Below, piece by piece: positions 32,888-43,769 of a stretch of DNA of 64,000 bases (position 1 is the stretch's first letter; every line of letters starts with the position of its first letter). The notes under the pieces are model-generated. The model was given only the letters and a program-made list of their open reading frames with translations, ran no database searches and was not told the origin of the DNA. The stretch spans positions 114,066,829 through 114,130,828 of the forward strand of contig NC_051063.1 of assembly GCF_004664715.2 (NCBI RefSeq), given 5' to 3'. The position numbers and the translations under genes were made by a program. Origin of the DNA: Peromyscus leucopus (Eukaryota > Chordata > Mammalia > Rodentia > Cricetidae).

Positions 32888-32901
32888 CTGCCCTCTTGTG
32901 G
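32888..32901 (-). promoter_or_regulatory. CTCF-like core motif
   Basis: On the minus strand CCACAAGAGGGCAG matches the CTCF core pattern CCASYAGRKGGCRS at 13 of 14 places. It is outside the repeats I could identify. Binding is inference. Confidence 0.4.
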
Positions 32902-32996
32902 TACCAACGGCATATTACAGGATAAAATCTTAACTGCGGAAAAGAGGATGGGGGTTAGACTTACATTGTCCAAATATCACATAAAACGGAGTTTAA

Positions 32997-33287
32997 GGAA
33001 GCCACTAGAGTCGCAGGGGGTGGGAGTGGGTTTGGAGTAGGGCGTGTGTCTTGTAGATTGTAGGATCTGATGGGGGGCGGGGGGGGGAGCCTGCCTACAG
33101 GAGTTTTCCAGGCTATCTGGCTACTAAATGTACCTCTCCATGGGAGGCCTTATATTCTTGTAGGAGGGAATGGGGCGGTGTGTTGGGAGGGGGAGGCTGG
33201 AGGGACAGGAGGAGGGAAGAGGGGGATCTTTGGTATGTAAAACGAATTTTAAAAAATTCTTAATTAAAAAAGATATTTTAGAAAAAA
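32997..33287 (+). mobile_element. L1 3' end, short 5'-truncated insertion
   Basis: A G-rich run (33071-33089), ctctccatgggaggcctt, tgttgggagggggaggctgg, gagggaagagggggatct and an A-rich end. Flanked by GAGTTTAA (32989-32996 and 33288-33295). Same type as 61432-61627. The left edge rests on the duplication. Confidence 0.7.
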
Positions 33288-33295
33288 GAGTTTAA

Positions 33296-33869
33296 ACTGC
33301 ATAGCTAGAATTTGATGCTGCACATGTTGAGAAAACGAAATGAAAGATCTCTTCCCACCTGCAGGTGACATATATTTAAGATCTTTACAGACCAAATTTA
33401 AAAAAAAAAAAAGTAAATGGTTTTGTTTTTGTTTGGTTTGAAATAAGAAAAATCGAAATTTTTTACTTCCAGTCACTTCTTAAAGGCCATTGGGCTTTGA
33501 GAACCCATCTGATTTTGTTTCCAAAGAAAAAGAAATCACAAGACTACACACATCAGAGACGCCATAGCTTCAGAAACAATGGCCCCTTCACTCTGGTTGT
33601 TGACCCCAGTATACACTAAACACATGAAAATGGGAAAGAAGTGCATGGACACTAACCTTTTGGGCAGCTGAGAACAAGCTATTCTCATACGCAGAAGCTT
33701 CCTACGGCTTCCCAATTCTCTCACAGTAAAACTCTCCCTGAAGTGTCTAAGGTGGTGCCTTATCCTGCCTCCTTGTCCTGCTCACCTCGACCTCTGCTTT
33801 TCTTCCTTTTGATTGCTCAGTCAGCTGCATCCAAATAGGTCAACTCTGTTATTCCTTATTTTAATTTAT
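33296..33869. other. Unassigned DNA
   Basis: A short A-run (33400-33412) and otherwise unique-looking sequence. Minus frames here have no domain. Confidence 0.35.
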
Positions 33870-33885
33870 ATTGTGTGTGTGTGTG

Positions 33886-33967
<82 letters not shown>
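33870..33967 (+). repeat. (GT)n(CT)n(GT)n compound microsatellite
   Basis: GT run, gtctgtctg transition, about 14 CT units, then about 25 GT units. It borders a reversed B3, whose CA-rich end probably seeded it. Cys/Val/Ser frames are artefacts. Confidence 0.97.
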
Positions 33968-33968
<1 letters not shown>

Positions 33969-34120
33969 ACGCATGCGCAGATCAGAGCACATTTTGCAGC
34001 AATCAGTTCTCTCCTTCCACCATATGGGGTCCTGAGAATGAACTCAGGTCATCACTCAGACAATCAGTCAGGTGATCTGGCTTAAAGGCAAGCACTATTA
34101 CCTGCTGTGCCATCTTTTTT
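33968..34120 (-). mobile_element. B3 SINE, minus strand
   Basis: ttttgcagcaatcagttctc, tccttccaccatatggggtc, aatgaactcaggtcatca and tacctgctgtgccatctt are the complement of B3. Confidence 0.85.
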
Positions 34121-34300
34121 TATTACTTTTGAGAATTTCATACATGTGTAAGGTGAAATATGATCAACTATTTCCCCCATCTTCCCCATCAAGCCCCTCC
34201 CATCTCCCGAATAATTCCTCCCAAAGTATACAAAGTGTGATCCCATTTTAGTACCTCCTACTGGCTAATCTGTCCAGTTGGAACCATCTTTCCTCAGACA
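34121..34300 (-). mobile_element. Lx/L1 3' end, minus strand
   Basis: acttttgagaatttcatac, gaaatatgatcaactatttc and a cccatcttccccatcaagcc tract are the old-L1 3' end in reverse; also seen at 48800 and 52617. Confidence 0.6.
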
Positions 34301-34489
34301 AAGCCATGGGAATTTTCCTTATTTCCTTCCTTTATTTCAAAGTGTCACATAACCCTACCCTGACTACCCTATAAGGTCAATATCCTACAATCAGATTTTT
34401 GTTTCTAATAAAAATCACCACATATGAATACAGTGCGTGTTTTGTTTAATTTTAATAGTTACTTACTAGACTTTAAGGCCAAAGTCTGG

Positions 34490-34826
34490 GAGGGGATTGC
34501 TTAGTCAGCAAAGCCTTTGCCTTGCAAACTTAAGGACCTGAGTTGGATTCCCAAGCCCCATGTAAATTTTCTGAGTGTGGTGGCATAAGTTTCTAATCTC
34601 ACCACAAATGAGACAGAGAGGAGGATCCCTGGTACTTGCTGATCCAGTCTTTCTCGCCTAATTGGTCAGCTTCAGACCAATGGGAGGAGACCCTGTCACA
34701 AAGGAGGTGCATGTTTTTCTTGAAGATGATACCGAGGATTGTCCTCTGGCCTCTGTGTGTTCACATTCATCACTCTTACACAGGCACCCATGTGCACATG
34801 TGCATACACAGACACAGCTTTTAAAA
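34490..34826 (+). mobile_element. B3 SINE, long form
   Basis: tgccttgcaaacttaaggac, ctgagttggattcccaagc, gtggtggcataagtttctaa, ggatccctggtacttgctg, aattggtcagcttcagacca and ttgtcctctggcctctgtg run in B3 order to a CA-rich end. Confidence 0.85.
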
Positions 34827-35723
34827 CAATATAAAATGTACAAAGGGAGAAATAATTTTTGTTCTTTTTTGTCTATATCTAACCTAGTACATAATAGATT
34901 CTTAGTAAATATTGCTAAAATAAATAAATTGATGAATCATGTTGTCCACACTAAGAGCTGAGAGCTAGTGAATCAGACAGAAGGGAACAGCTTCTGCCAA
35001 CAAATCTAAGGAAGGGGAACCCAACAATAAAGGTTGACAACTAAAGGAAAGGAGATCCTATGAGGTGGGGGCTAGGGGCACTGTTGCTCAACAGGGATGA
35101 AACAGCACTAAATCCTTCTTGCTGTAGGACCTTCTGGCAGCCTGAAGGAGCTCATCATTATGCCTCAACCCTGCTATGGAATAATTCCACCCCCAGAGAC
35201 CCTAACGTCACCAGAGCCAGCTTCTTTACTGTAGATTATAAAGAATGGAGCAGAAAAGCTAACGTTTCTTATACTCAAGAGTCTTTACACGGATGTGTGT
35301 GGGGGTGTGGAGGGAGGGAACAAAAAGGCAGCAGCAGCCTTCTCCATCTCCTTGGGAAGCAGGGAGATCACAAGTCTAAGGTACCAAATAAGGATTTCAG
35401 GGAGGTAAGGGAGAAAACTAATTAGAGCAATACAAGATTAATTCTAAGAATTTTTAAATGCCTGACCTAGCTAGCTGCTTTTCTTCACCTAATAGGAGAA
35501 AGGGTATGAAGAAACCCTATGACAAGAAATAACCCTTTATATTTTGTATAATGAAAACAAAATAAACCAGTCATATCCACACCAAAGTCACTCGAGCCTC
35601 TAAGGAAATACTGAAAGATGACCAGCTGTAGAGAGTCCAACCATGACCTTTTCATAAGCGCACAGTCGAAGTGTCTTGGGAGCATTTCAAAGAAAGCTTT
35701 TGTTTCTTTTTCTTTAAAAAAGA
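34827..35723. other. Unassigned DNA
   Basis: Contains a 121-codon plus-strand frame (35060-35425) with no recognised domain; it has no evident splice or promoter context and I do not call it a gene. Confidence 0.4.
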
Positions 35724-35774
35724 AAAGAAGGCAGGAAAGAAAGAAAGACAGAAAGAAAGAAAGGAAGGAAGGGA

Positions 35775-35805
<31 letters not shown>

Positions 35806-35824
35806 GCGAAGGAAGGAAGGAAGT
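35724..35824 (+). repeat. (GAAA)n/(GGAA)n polypurine tract
   Basis: About 100 bp of gaaagaaagaaagg units leading to ggaaggaagg. The 152-codon minus frame at 35485-35943 is this tract plus a B1. Confidence 0.97.
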
Positions 35825-35854
35825 CCAATCTCAGAGGAAGTAAGGAAGCTCTCA

Positions 35855-36010
35855 GGCTGAGAATGGTGCCTCAAAAGTTTAATCCCGGGACTCAGGAGAC
35901 AGGGACGTGGGATCTCTATGAGCTCCAGATCAGCCTGGTCCACATAGTGAGTCCCAGGACAGCCAAGGCTACACAGTGAGACATTGCCTCAGGAAAAAAA
36001 AAAAAAATAG
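35855..36010 (+). mobile_element. B1 SINE
   Basis: gaatggtgcctcaaaagttt, aatcccgggactcaggagac, ctccagatcagcctggtcc, gacagccaaggctacacag and a 14-A tail. Confidence 0.85.
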
Positions 36011-36212
36011 AAAAATAAGAGAGGGAAGAAAGGTTTGTCACAAAGAGCCAAGAGCTGGGGATTAACACATGTAACACATTTAGGACTGTGTCTACAGCTT
36101 AAGTAAAATTATATAGATGTTTGCTACTACTAACTACATTTCTAAACTCGCTTCTATAATAAGCATTCACTTATACACATATACATCATGTTAGTATTGA
36201 ACAAAAATAAAT

Positions 36213-36325
36213 GAGAAGCAGGTCTGTGATCCTAGCCATCTGGAGAAATGAGCATAAGGATCATGAATTCTATTTTACCCTGAGCATATTCAAGGCCAGC
36301 CCGGGGTACACAATGATAGCCAGTG
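36213..36325 (+). mobile_element. Old B1-like SINE
   Basis: tctgtgatcctagccatctg and caaggccagcccggggtaca in B1 order; the tail is lost. Confidence 0.5.
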
Positions 36326-36745
36326 GGCTGGCTAATTTTATGTCAGCTTGACACAGGGTCAAGTAATCTGAAAAGAGAAAACTTCAATTGAGAGAATGCT
36401 TTCACAAGATCGAGGTATAGACAAACCTGTAGAGCATTTTCTTAATTAGTTATTGATGTGGGAGGGCCTTGCCCATTGTAGGAGGAGCCTCTCTTGGGCA
36501 AATGGTACTGGATTCTATTTTTTTAAAAAGCAGGCTAAGTAAGTCATGTGGAGCAAGCCAGTAAGCAACATCCCTCCAGGGCCTCTGCCTCAGCTCCTGT
36601 CTCCAGGTTCCTGCCCTGTTTGAGTTCCTGTCCTGACTTCCTTCAATGATGAACAGTGATATGGAAGTGTAAGCCAAATAAAACCTTTCCTCCACAAGTT
36701 GTTTTGGTCATCACATCAATAATAACCCAAACTAAGATATCTGGT
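36326..36745 (-). mobile_element. Rodent dispersed repeat (gtcaacttgac type)
   Basis: Begins gctggctaattttatgtcag and cttgacacagggtcaag. It then has ttcttaattagttattgatg, ggagggccttgcccattgt, tccaggttcctgccctgttt, a possible AATAAA-like site (ccaaataaaacc) and ttttggtcatcacatca. The opposite orientation is at 61655-62035. A well-known rodent sequence, but I cannot name its class safely. Confidence 0.6.
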
Positions 36746-37044
36746 CTCAAAAAAAGCAATTAAAAAACATGTAAATATATTAAAATGCTACCCATATGTA
36801 CTTGAGTATGACAGAACTAAACACCTGCATCTTTACCCTCCTATGACCTTCCCTTTGTCAACATTTGCTCCCTAGTCAAACAAAAATAGTTGTCATTCCC
36901 CATTCACACACCACATTTCATTATTTCTCTGAACTTAGCAATTACTTTATCTCTGCCTAGATGTATTTATCTTTAATTCTATATCATACATTCATCCTTC
37001 AAGGTAATAACAGCAACAGACAAAAAAATTACTGTTATGGTGTG
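36746..37044. other. Unassigned DNA
   Basis: AT-rich, nothing recognised. Confidence 0.3.
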
Positions 37045-37185
37045 GTAAATTCCAGTTATTCACATCATACAGATGATCTCACATAAGGACATCAAATCCC
37101 TTTAAGGTAGGTATGATTATTCCTGTTACATCATTGATAAATCTGAGGTTTAGAATTTTTGATTAACTAAATTATTAAGATGATT
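37045..37185 (-). mobile_element. MIR SINE fragment, minus strand
   Basis: gatgatctcacataaggac, aaggtaggtatgattattcc and ataaatctgaggtttagaa resemble reversed MIR. Confidence 0.55.
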
Positions 37186-37445
37186 TAACATTAATGACTA
37201 TTTCCCCAGATTCATCTTTAAAAGTCTAGAATCTCAATCAGAAAAAAAGAAACTTTTTAAGGTCAATGGAAAAATAACTATTTAATTAATGATTCCTATC
37301 AACTGTGTCTAGTATAAAACATAACAAAATACAGCAGCACAAACAGTAAACATGTAAATGGAAGAGTTAATGGATGAGTCAAAATATCAGTAATCATTAA
37401 GACTCTACATATATTCTAAAAATATAATTAGCTCTCCAAATGTCA
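37186..37445. other. AT-rich DNA
   Basis: Nothing recognised. Confidence 0.3.
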
Positions 37446-37545
37446 GAGGTGAGCAAGACAGAGAGAGAGGAGGAGGAGAGGGAAAAGGAAAGGGAGGGGG
37501 AGATGGAGAGGGAGGGGAGAGAAGAAGAGGAGGAGGAGAACAAGA
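37446..37545 (+). repeat. GA-rich polypurine tract
   Basis: gagagagaggaggaggagag, gggagggggagatggagag and gaagaagaggaggagg give about 90% purine over 100 bp. The Ser/Pro-rich minus frame is an artefact. Confidence 0.9.
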
Positions 37546-39579
37546 AATAAAAATTTTAAAAAGGAAGTATCTATGGATAGCCCTTATAGGAAAATTTGCC
37601 AAAATCAAATTTGCCCTTAGGAAAAATTGCTGTTAGCCAATAATATACAAAAACAAGAGACTATTCTATTGTAAAAGGTGGTTTTAAAAAAGACCAAAAC
37701 CCTGACCTTATGAAATTTGCATCCTTAAAAGCAAACAAACAAATACTTAATGATGTAAGGCTGCCATTTTGGAGGAAGGAATCAATCTGGAGGAGTTAAA
37801 TAGTTTCTCCAAAGTCACGATGTAAAGCAAGGAGAGATGAATTCAAACACAAAGACTTTAAGTCCTTACTTGTACCCACTAGGGCAAAATGTACTTGTTG
37901 GGTGGTTTTTCTATGAACAAAAACAACACAACAAAGAATAACAGCACTGATAGTCCAGGAAGAAACGATTTTAGATGGAATGGGGGCAGAATCACTGAAA
38001 TGCTTCATTAGCAAGAGGCTGATATCTGAAGGTCAAAGCAAATGCAAAGTTCATGGCTTCATGTCTTTGAATATCAGAGTAGACACTAGCAGAGGCAGAC
38101 AGGAGTGAGTGAAGGGTAGAATAGCAGGACATAGATCAGAGATGCTGTTCTCAATTTGTAGAACTCTGTAGATACTGTGAAGAATTTGTTTATTCTATCT
38201 GAAAAGGTGCTAGAAGATTTTGACAAAAAAGTGGCATATGATTCATGTTTCAGTAAAAATGCTGAAGACCTCACCACTGTGGAACATCTAGAATGTATGT
38301 GCACTATTGGAAAACAGAGAAACTTAAATTATCTTTACTATTATTTGAGGTCAAAGTGCATGCCACAAAATCCTCACCTTGTCTCTCAGTCATTTTTGAC
38401 ACATTTTATAAGAAAAATGATGGGACAGAAATAGCATTTCCCAGTCAAAGAGCTATCAGGTAGGGCTGGGGCCTAACGTGTGCTGCATCTTTGTCAAATA
38501 TCTTTAAAAGATTTTAAAAGACAACTACTGTGCAACTTAGGTTTCACTTTATTTGTTAGTTATTTTTTGTTGTTGTTATCTATTATCCTTTCATCCTCAC
38601 AGCATTTTTTTAGGGAGCCATTTATTAGAATTTACATTGGACAGTATTTGCTACTCTCAAGATACCAAATACATCTGCCTTTGAGAGCAAAAGGATTGTA
38701 TGGGTAATTAGTGTTTTTATTTTCTTTCCTTCTATTGCAGATTAATGGGATTTCTGTGCATATCACGTTTTACTCTGACCATCCTACAGTCAGATTAATA
38801 ATGGGAGAGATTGGGAACCTCAAGAAAGCACAAAAACAGAAAGCAGAGATATCATATGCTGGTTTCTAAATATAAAAACCATAGTCCAAAGGAAAACTAG
38901 GAAGATTTATAAGAACATGCAGTCAGATGGAATCACTCCCTGAAATGAAAAAATAAAACTCAATTTGAAAAGAGAGGAAAAAATAGCAAAGGATTTTAAA
39001 AGTGGGATGGGGCAGGATTTTTTGATGAGAATCACTTCAATTTATAGCTTCTTCCAACTCTAACCTCTTTGGAGGTTCCTAGGCATGAATAGGGCACAGA
39101 AGAATAGATCAATGGTTAGGACATTCTAGGCAAAGTTAACCTCGTAAGGTCCTACTAGTCCACAGAAAGTCAAGGAAGCAAGCAAATGTTCATTTTGCTC
39201 TTCATTTTTGCCTGTGTTACCACAAAAATCCACAGATAGATATTTTGTTTAAAAGTAAAAACTTTGTAGTTCAAAAAATGAGTAGAAGCATATGGTGGTT
39301 TGTACCTTAACTCTAGAAAGAAAATGGAGACATAATTTTCACTTCAAATACCAATGTAAGAGAGTATGACTTTCAATGTTCAGAGAGGAGATGTCCCAGC
39401 AAGAATTATATTATTTTGATATTATGACCATTTAGCAGAATAATAGAATTCTGTTCTCCCCTAGGGCCTATGACTGGTCTAGACACAACTTCTTGGCCCC
39501 TTCAACAGTGCCAAGTACAGATTCAATTTCACAAGCAGGCCTTAGATTAAATCAAAAAGTGGTTGGTTAATCACATTAC
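37546..39579. other. Repeat-poor AT-rich DNA
   Basis: About 2 kb with no repeat I can name. The 85-codon frame 38177-38434 and its neighbours have no domain. No splice-flanked open block stands out. Confidence 0.4.
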
Positions 39580-40605
39580 ATTTGTGCCACTATTGAATCT
39601 GCAAGTATGCTGTGTCAGGCATCATTGGTGTAATTTGTAGAGCTAACACCTGGGTGAGATTGAGGATTATTTTTCTCTTATAGGAGTATGCATAATACCT
39701 TCCAGTATCATGAAAGCAGCAAGCAAGAATAGAGCTTTCATGTAAATACCAGCTTGATTTCTCCATGCTCTGTGGCTCAAGCATATGGTGTCTTCAGTAA
39801 TAGGATCTTACTGTCAAGTTCTGAAAGAAGTCAAGAGTATGAGCAATAGTCTGTAACCCACTGGTCAACAATCCAAAAAGAGGTAACCAATTCCTGGTAC
39901 TGGGGCTTTCATTTGCTAATATGAAGTGTGTGTACGTATGTATGTGTGTATGTATGTATGTATGTATGTATGTATGTACATAAAGCCACAGATCATAGAA
40001 CCTTCCAACCCTCATCAAAGTGGCTTCTCCTTGAAGTAGATGGTAATTAACAGAAAGACCCCCAACTGGTAAATGTACAATAAGTGACTGAAGAGTATTC
40101 AGCCTTAAATGGGACATACATACCATATCCCTCCCTGCTAGGCTCAGAGATCTTTGTGCAAGAGGGGACTGAAATATTATAAGAGCCAGAGGTAGTCAAT
40201 ATCATCAAGTAAAAGGTGTTTCCAATAAGAGGGCAGATGAACATATGAATTCACCAAGATTGTGATAGCATGCACAAGACCTGTGTAGGCTCCATCAGAC
40301 AAAATCCAAGCATAGAGTCAGAAGGTGGACACAAAATCTACCACTAGCTGAGGAGCATTTGATAGCAGATGCAAGAGGGAAACTCAGTTTTCTTTAATGA
40401 TGTGGCCCCTGGTAGGAAGACCACATGTCAGGACAGGGCCCATTCCTAAGACTAGTTGAGCAATAAAACTAGACCTGGTCCAAAAAGAAAAAAGAAAAAG
40501 AAAAACTCAAGGTTGAATAGAAAGGGATAGAAGAAGGGAGAGATTTGGGGAAGGGATGAATATGTTTAAAGTACAATATATGAAACTCTCAAGGAGTAAA
40601 ATTAT
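39580..40605 (+). mobile_element. Lx-type L1 3' region
   Basis: Long Lx 3' untranslated stretch: ccagtatcatgaaagcagc, aagtggcttctccttgaagt, agcatgcacaagacctgtg, gatgaatatgtttaaagtac and a run to aggagtaaaattatt. A GTAT microsatellite (39927-39981) lies inside. No ORF2 sequence seen. The minus frame at 39794-40126 is a shadow. Confidence 0.6.
39927..39981 (+). repeat. (GTAT)n microsatellite
   Basis: About ten gtat units with GTGT variants, inside the Lx element. Confidence 0.92.
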
Positions 40606-40845
40606 TAGGCTAGAGAGTGGGTAAGAGTATTCTTGTTCTTCCAGAGGACTTGGGTTCAATTTCCAGGACCCACATGGCAATTCACAATCAGCCCAGTTGT
40701 AACTCCAGTCAAAGGAATCCAACACCCTCTTCTCATCTCTGTGGGCATGGTATATACATATATACACTGTATATACATGGTACACAGACATACATGCAGG
40801 CAAAAGCACAACACAATAAAATAAAAATAAAATAAAAAAGGTTTA
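40606..40845 (+). mobile_element. B2 SINE
   Basis: ctagagagtgggtaagagta, cttccagaggacttgggttc, acccacatggcaattcacaa and aacaccctcttctcatctct, with a TA/CA-rich tail and an aataaaat end. Flanked by AAAATTAT (40598-40605 and 40846-40853) where the Lx tail ends. Confidence 0.9.
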
Positions 40846-40853
40846 AAAATTAT

Positions 40854-41214
40854 CGCATAATGATTACTAACTGCTGAGCACAATGCTTCCTACAGTCTTC
40901 TCCTTACCCCTTTCAAATCTACCAACAGTCGCTGTCTAATTATATATCGGCAAGCACAGTTCTTGGCACAGAGATGTATGTCACTGCGGGACATCTCAGT
41001 TGTCACAGAGATATTACTGCAGAATGTTTGTGCAAGGTAATTGTTCCCTCTGGGAAGAGAGATTCATGAAGGAAAAATGGGGATGTAATCGCAGGTAAAA
41101 CAGAAATACCTTGAGAAAACTCAGAATTGAATAATAGTGTAGGTTTTACTCCAAGGAAGAGTCAAGACACTAATTTCAGGATAATGATAGAAAAATAATG
41201 TTGGAGGACTTTAC
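40854..41214. other. Unassigned DNA
   Basis: Nothing certain; the block at 40950-40985 has a weak MIR-exit look. Confidence 0.3.
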
Positions 41215-41345
41215 ATACGGCTATAGCACTTCTAGAAAACTTTATAGAGAACCACCTCCTACAAGTTGTCCTCTAACCTGTATGTACACTAGTACATGTG
41301 TGTGTGTGTGTGTGTATAAAACAAATAAATAAAAATACTACTCTG
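41215..41345 (+). mobile_element. B3/B2-like SINE 3' part
   Basis: cctacaagttgtcctctaac, ctgtatgtacactagtacat, a GT run and aataaataaaaat form the SINE 3' end; the head is missing or diverged. Confidence 0.6.
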
Positions 41346-42149
41346 TGATGGATACTAAGATAGTCACTGGCTGTATATTAGTGTATTTTCTTGGGACTGC
41401 CCCTACCAAAGAGGGCAGATACCTCCTTGGCATTTAAACATTAATAATATCTGGCAGCCAAATAATCTGATGCCTACGTAGCTTTAAAGCACTTAATCCA
41501 ATGCTAGTTTGCCTTGAAATTTTCATTCTTATGCTACTATATATTGAGAGCTGCTGGTAGTGAAAGTCCATGAGAGTATACAGCAGTGACAACTAGTGTT
41601 CAGAAGATCAACCTATCAGAACTAAGGGTTCTGTTAGAGGAAACCATCACACAAGGTGTTATGGGATTACTGCGTTTTGAATGAACTAGCTGTCTCTTGT
41701 TGTGAACTTCTTGTGCAATAACAGCTATGATTCTCCCCATTTACCGTGCATCTCCATGCTATATGTACATGTAATCTCACGATTGCATCTCAAACTTGGG
41801 CACAACTTTCCCTATACATTTGGGGTAACTGGACAACTGTCCCCAGCTGCGTTTATTTCTCATTAGCATACATCTGGCCAGGGCCATTTTCCAGACAAAA
41901 GTATTTTAGCAAAAATACCTTTTTCCAAGGACAAAACTGCACATAGATAAACATTAGCTCATTGCACTCACAGATAGAGAAAAGAACCACTAACAATTAA
42001 ATCTTCAACCCCTTACCTTCACCCTGGGTTATTTATTCAAGACCCTAATTTAAGAGATTTATTGCTCACATTCCTGGGATGAAGTTTCAGCCATTTGCTA
42101 GATACTGAATTAAGGCAGTTACTTCCCACTGACCCAAGGAGATTGCCTC
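41346..42149. other. Unassigned DNA
   Basis: GC content rises slowly toward the LTR-like stretch. No exon or repeat recognised; the frame at 41746-41946 has no domain. Confidence 0.35.
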
Positions 42150-42985
42150 CAGGCCAGGCAGGCAATAGGTGCCAAGCTTCTTTCTTGTGCAAATTAAGTT
42201 TTTATTCCTCCTCAGCCAGGTGCTATTCCTAGATTTTTCTCCTCAGCAATTACTCTGAGTGAAAGCGTTTTTACTAGCCAAATACTACATGCTCTGACAT
42301 AGGTTGCTTAGCCACCTAACATATGTCCCCCTCCCTATCAGAAAGCAGCTGCAGCTGGGATGAGTGGAAAAAGTGGCACCAAAGACAGTTTACTTTCTTG
42401 TGACTTATTCACCCCTAACATCCTACCTAGCCATTTCTAGATTATAGTTTGAGCACATAAATTCCCTAATTGATCTTAGCCTTTAGTTGACCCTACCAGA
42501 GAACTCCCCTTTAGTCACTCCCCTTTTGGGTTGTAATTGGAAGCTGACAATTAATTGCTTTATGTGTGGGTCCTTATCACCTCTCTCTGAGACCCTAAAA
42601 ACTTCAAGCCTCACATTGCTTTACCAAAGAATTACTGTGTAGGCATATATACTGGTTTTCTGAGAGCACTGGAGGAAGAGGATTGATGGAGAGAAGAGAA
42701 TTGATGGAGAAGAACAAAGATGAGGACAACTGAAATGGAAAGAGCTACGTAGAATGATGAGAGAACAGTAGAAGGGACTGAGAGCAGGAGGGACTGAGAG
42801 GAGCTACATAAGAGAACAGAAAAGAAACTGTGCATATAGAATCACCATAGAAGAATAAAGTGAATGGACTAAAGAACTCAGTGTGCATAGATTCATTGAA
42901 TATCCCTCAGATTAGAATCCTCAGCTGGTTGGTAGACTCTTCTGCGGACCCTGGGAGAAAACAATATAGGCTGGACCTAATTTTG
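42150..42985 (+). mobile_element. LTR-like sequence
   Basis: The left part has cccttttgggttgtaattgg and cctctctctgagaccctaaa, recalling U3 promoter ends. A GA-rich block of gattgatggagagaaga-type repeats (42670-42800) follows, then gaagaataaagtgaatgg (AATAAA) and ctcagtgtgcatagattcat with tcttctgcggaccctgg, recalling R-U5. Ends and flanking duplication not found. Could be an ERV LTR; class not assigned. Confidence 0.45.
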
Positions 42986-43559
42986 TTTGCATTAACTATA
43001 TTTTGTCTTCACATTGTCAAAATATTTAAGATACTGACTTGAATTTACTAAGAAAATTCAGAATATTAAGTTAAATATTGAATCCATACAATAAAGCCTC
43101 ACTTTTTCAGTGACTAGTCCTTAGTTTTGCTTCCTCTGGGTAAAATGGAGTTATCATAGGGTGATCCCTTTGCAATTTTTCTCCATTATCTAAGGTTTCT
43201 ATATGTTAATGGACATCTCAAGAAAAATCTTTTAATAAAATAAAGCCATCATACAACCTTTTAGCAAACAATCTTCCAGATGATACTGCCTTCAATGTTT
43301 TCAATTTTTGTTTTCAGAGACAATTTAACAATCATGGAAGAATGCCATTGTCATTGCTTTAGATGATAGAATCCATCACTTTCTTTGCCAGATTTGATAA
43401 CTGAGTCACATCAGGTACTTCACTAGTAGCCTACATCATACAGAAGCCCTGATAAAAGAATGGAAAGAGATCTATTTATTTATATCTATCATATTTAAAT
43501 ATTTAGAATATCGCTAGGAATAACGTCTGGTACTGGTCAGTTGTGAAATCATATGCGTA
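42986..43559. other. AT-rich DNA
   Basis: No feature recognised. An aataaagcc word at 43091 has no visible gene before it. Confidence 0.35.
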
Positions 43560-43700
43560 CAAGTAACTTAGAGAAATGGTTCAGCAGTTAAGAGTGCAAA
43601 CTGCTCTTGTAGAGGACCCGAGATCAGTTCTGAGCACCCATGTCAGGCATCAGATTATATGGCTTCCAGATATTATTGCTATTTAAATGCCAAGGGGGGG
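43560..43700 (+). mobile_element. B2 SINE, diverged
   Basis: agagaaatggttcagcagtt, aagagtgcaaactgctcttg, tagaggacccgagatcagtt and gagcacccatgtcaggcat, then the match fades. Confidence 0.85.
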
Positions 43701-43769
43701 TGTGCCCCCTTCTGTAGAAGTCCCACAAGAAATAGATAACAAATCCCTATATCTGTACTGAAGTCAGAA

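Noticed and set aside
35060..35425. 121-codon plus-strand frame with NxS/T sites
   Set aside because: No recognised domain, no repeats or splice context, and length is within chance for 64 kb in six frames.
35485..35943. 152-codon minus-strand frame
   Set aside because: It is the complement of a GAAA/GGAA tract joined to a B1 SINE; low-complexity Phe/Ser-rich product, no domain.
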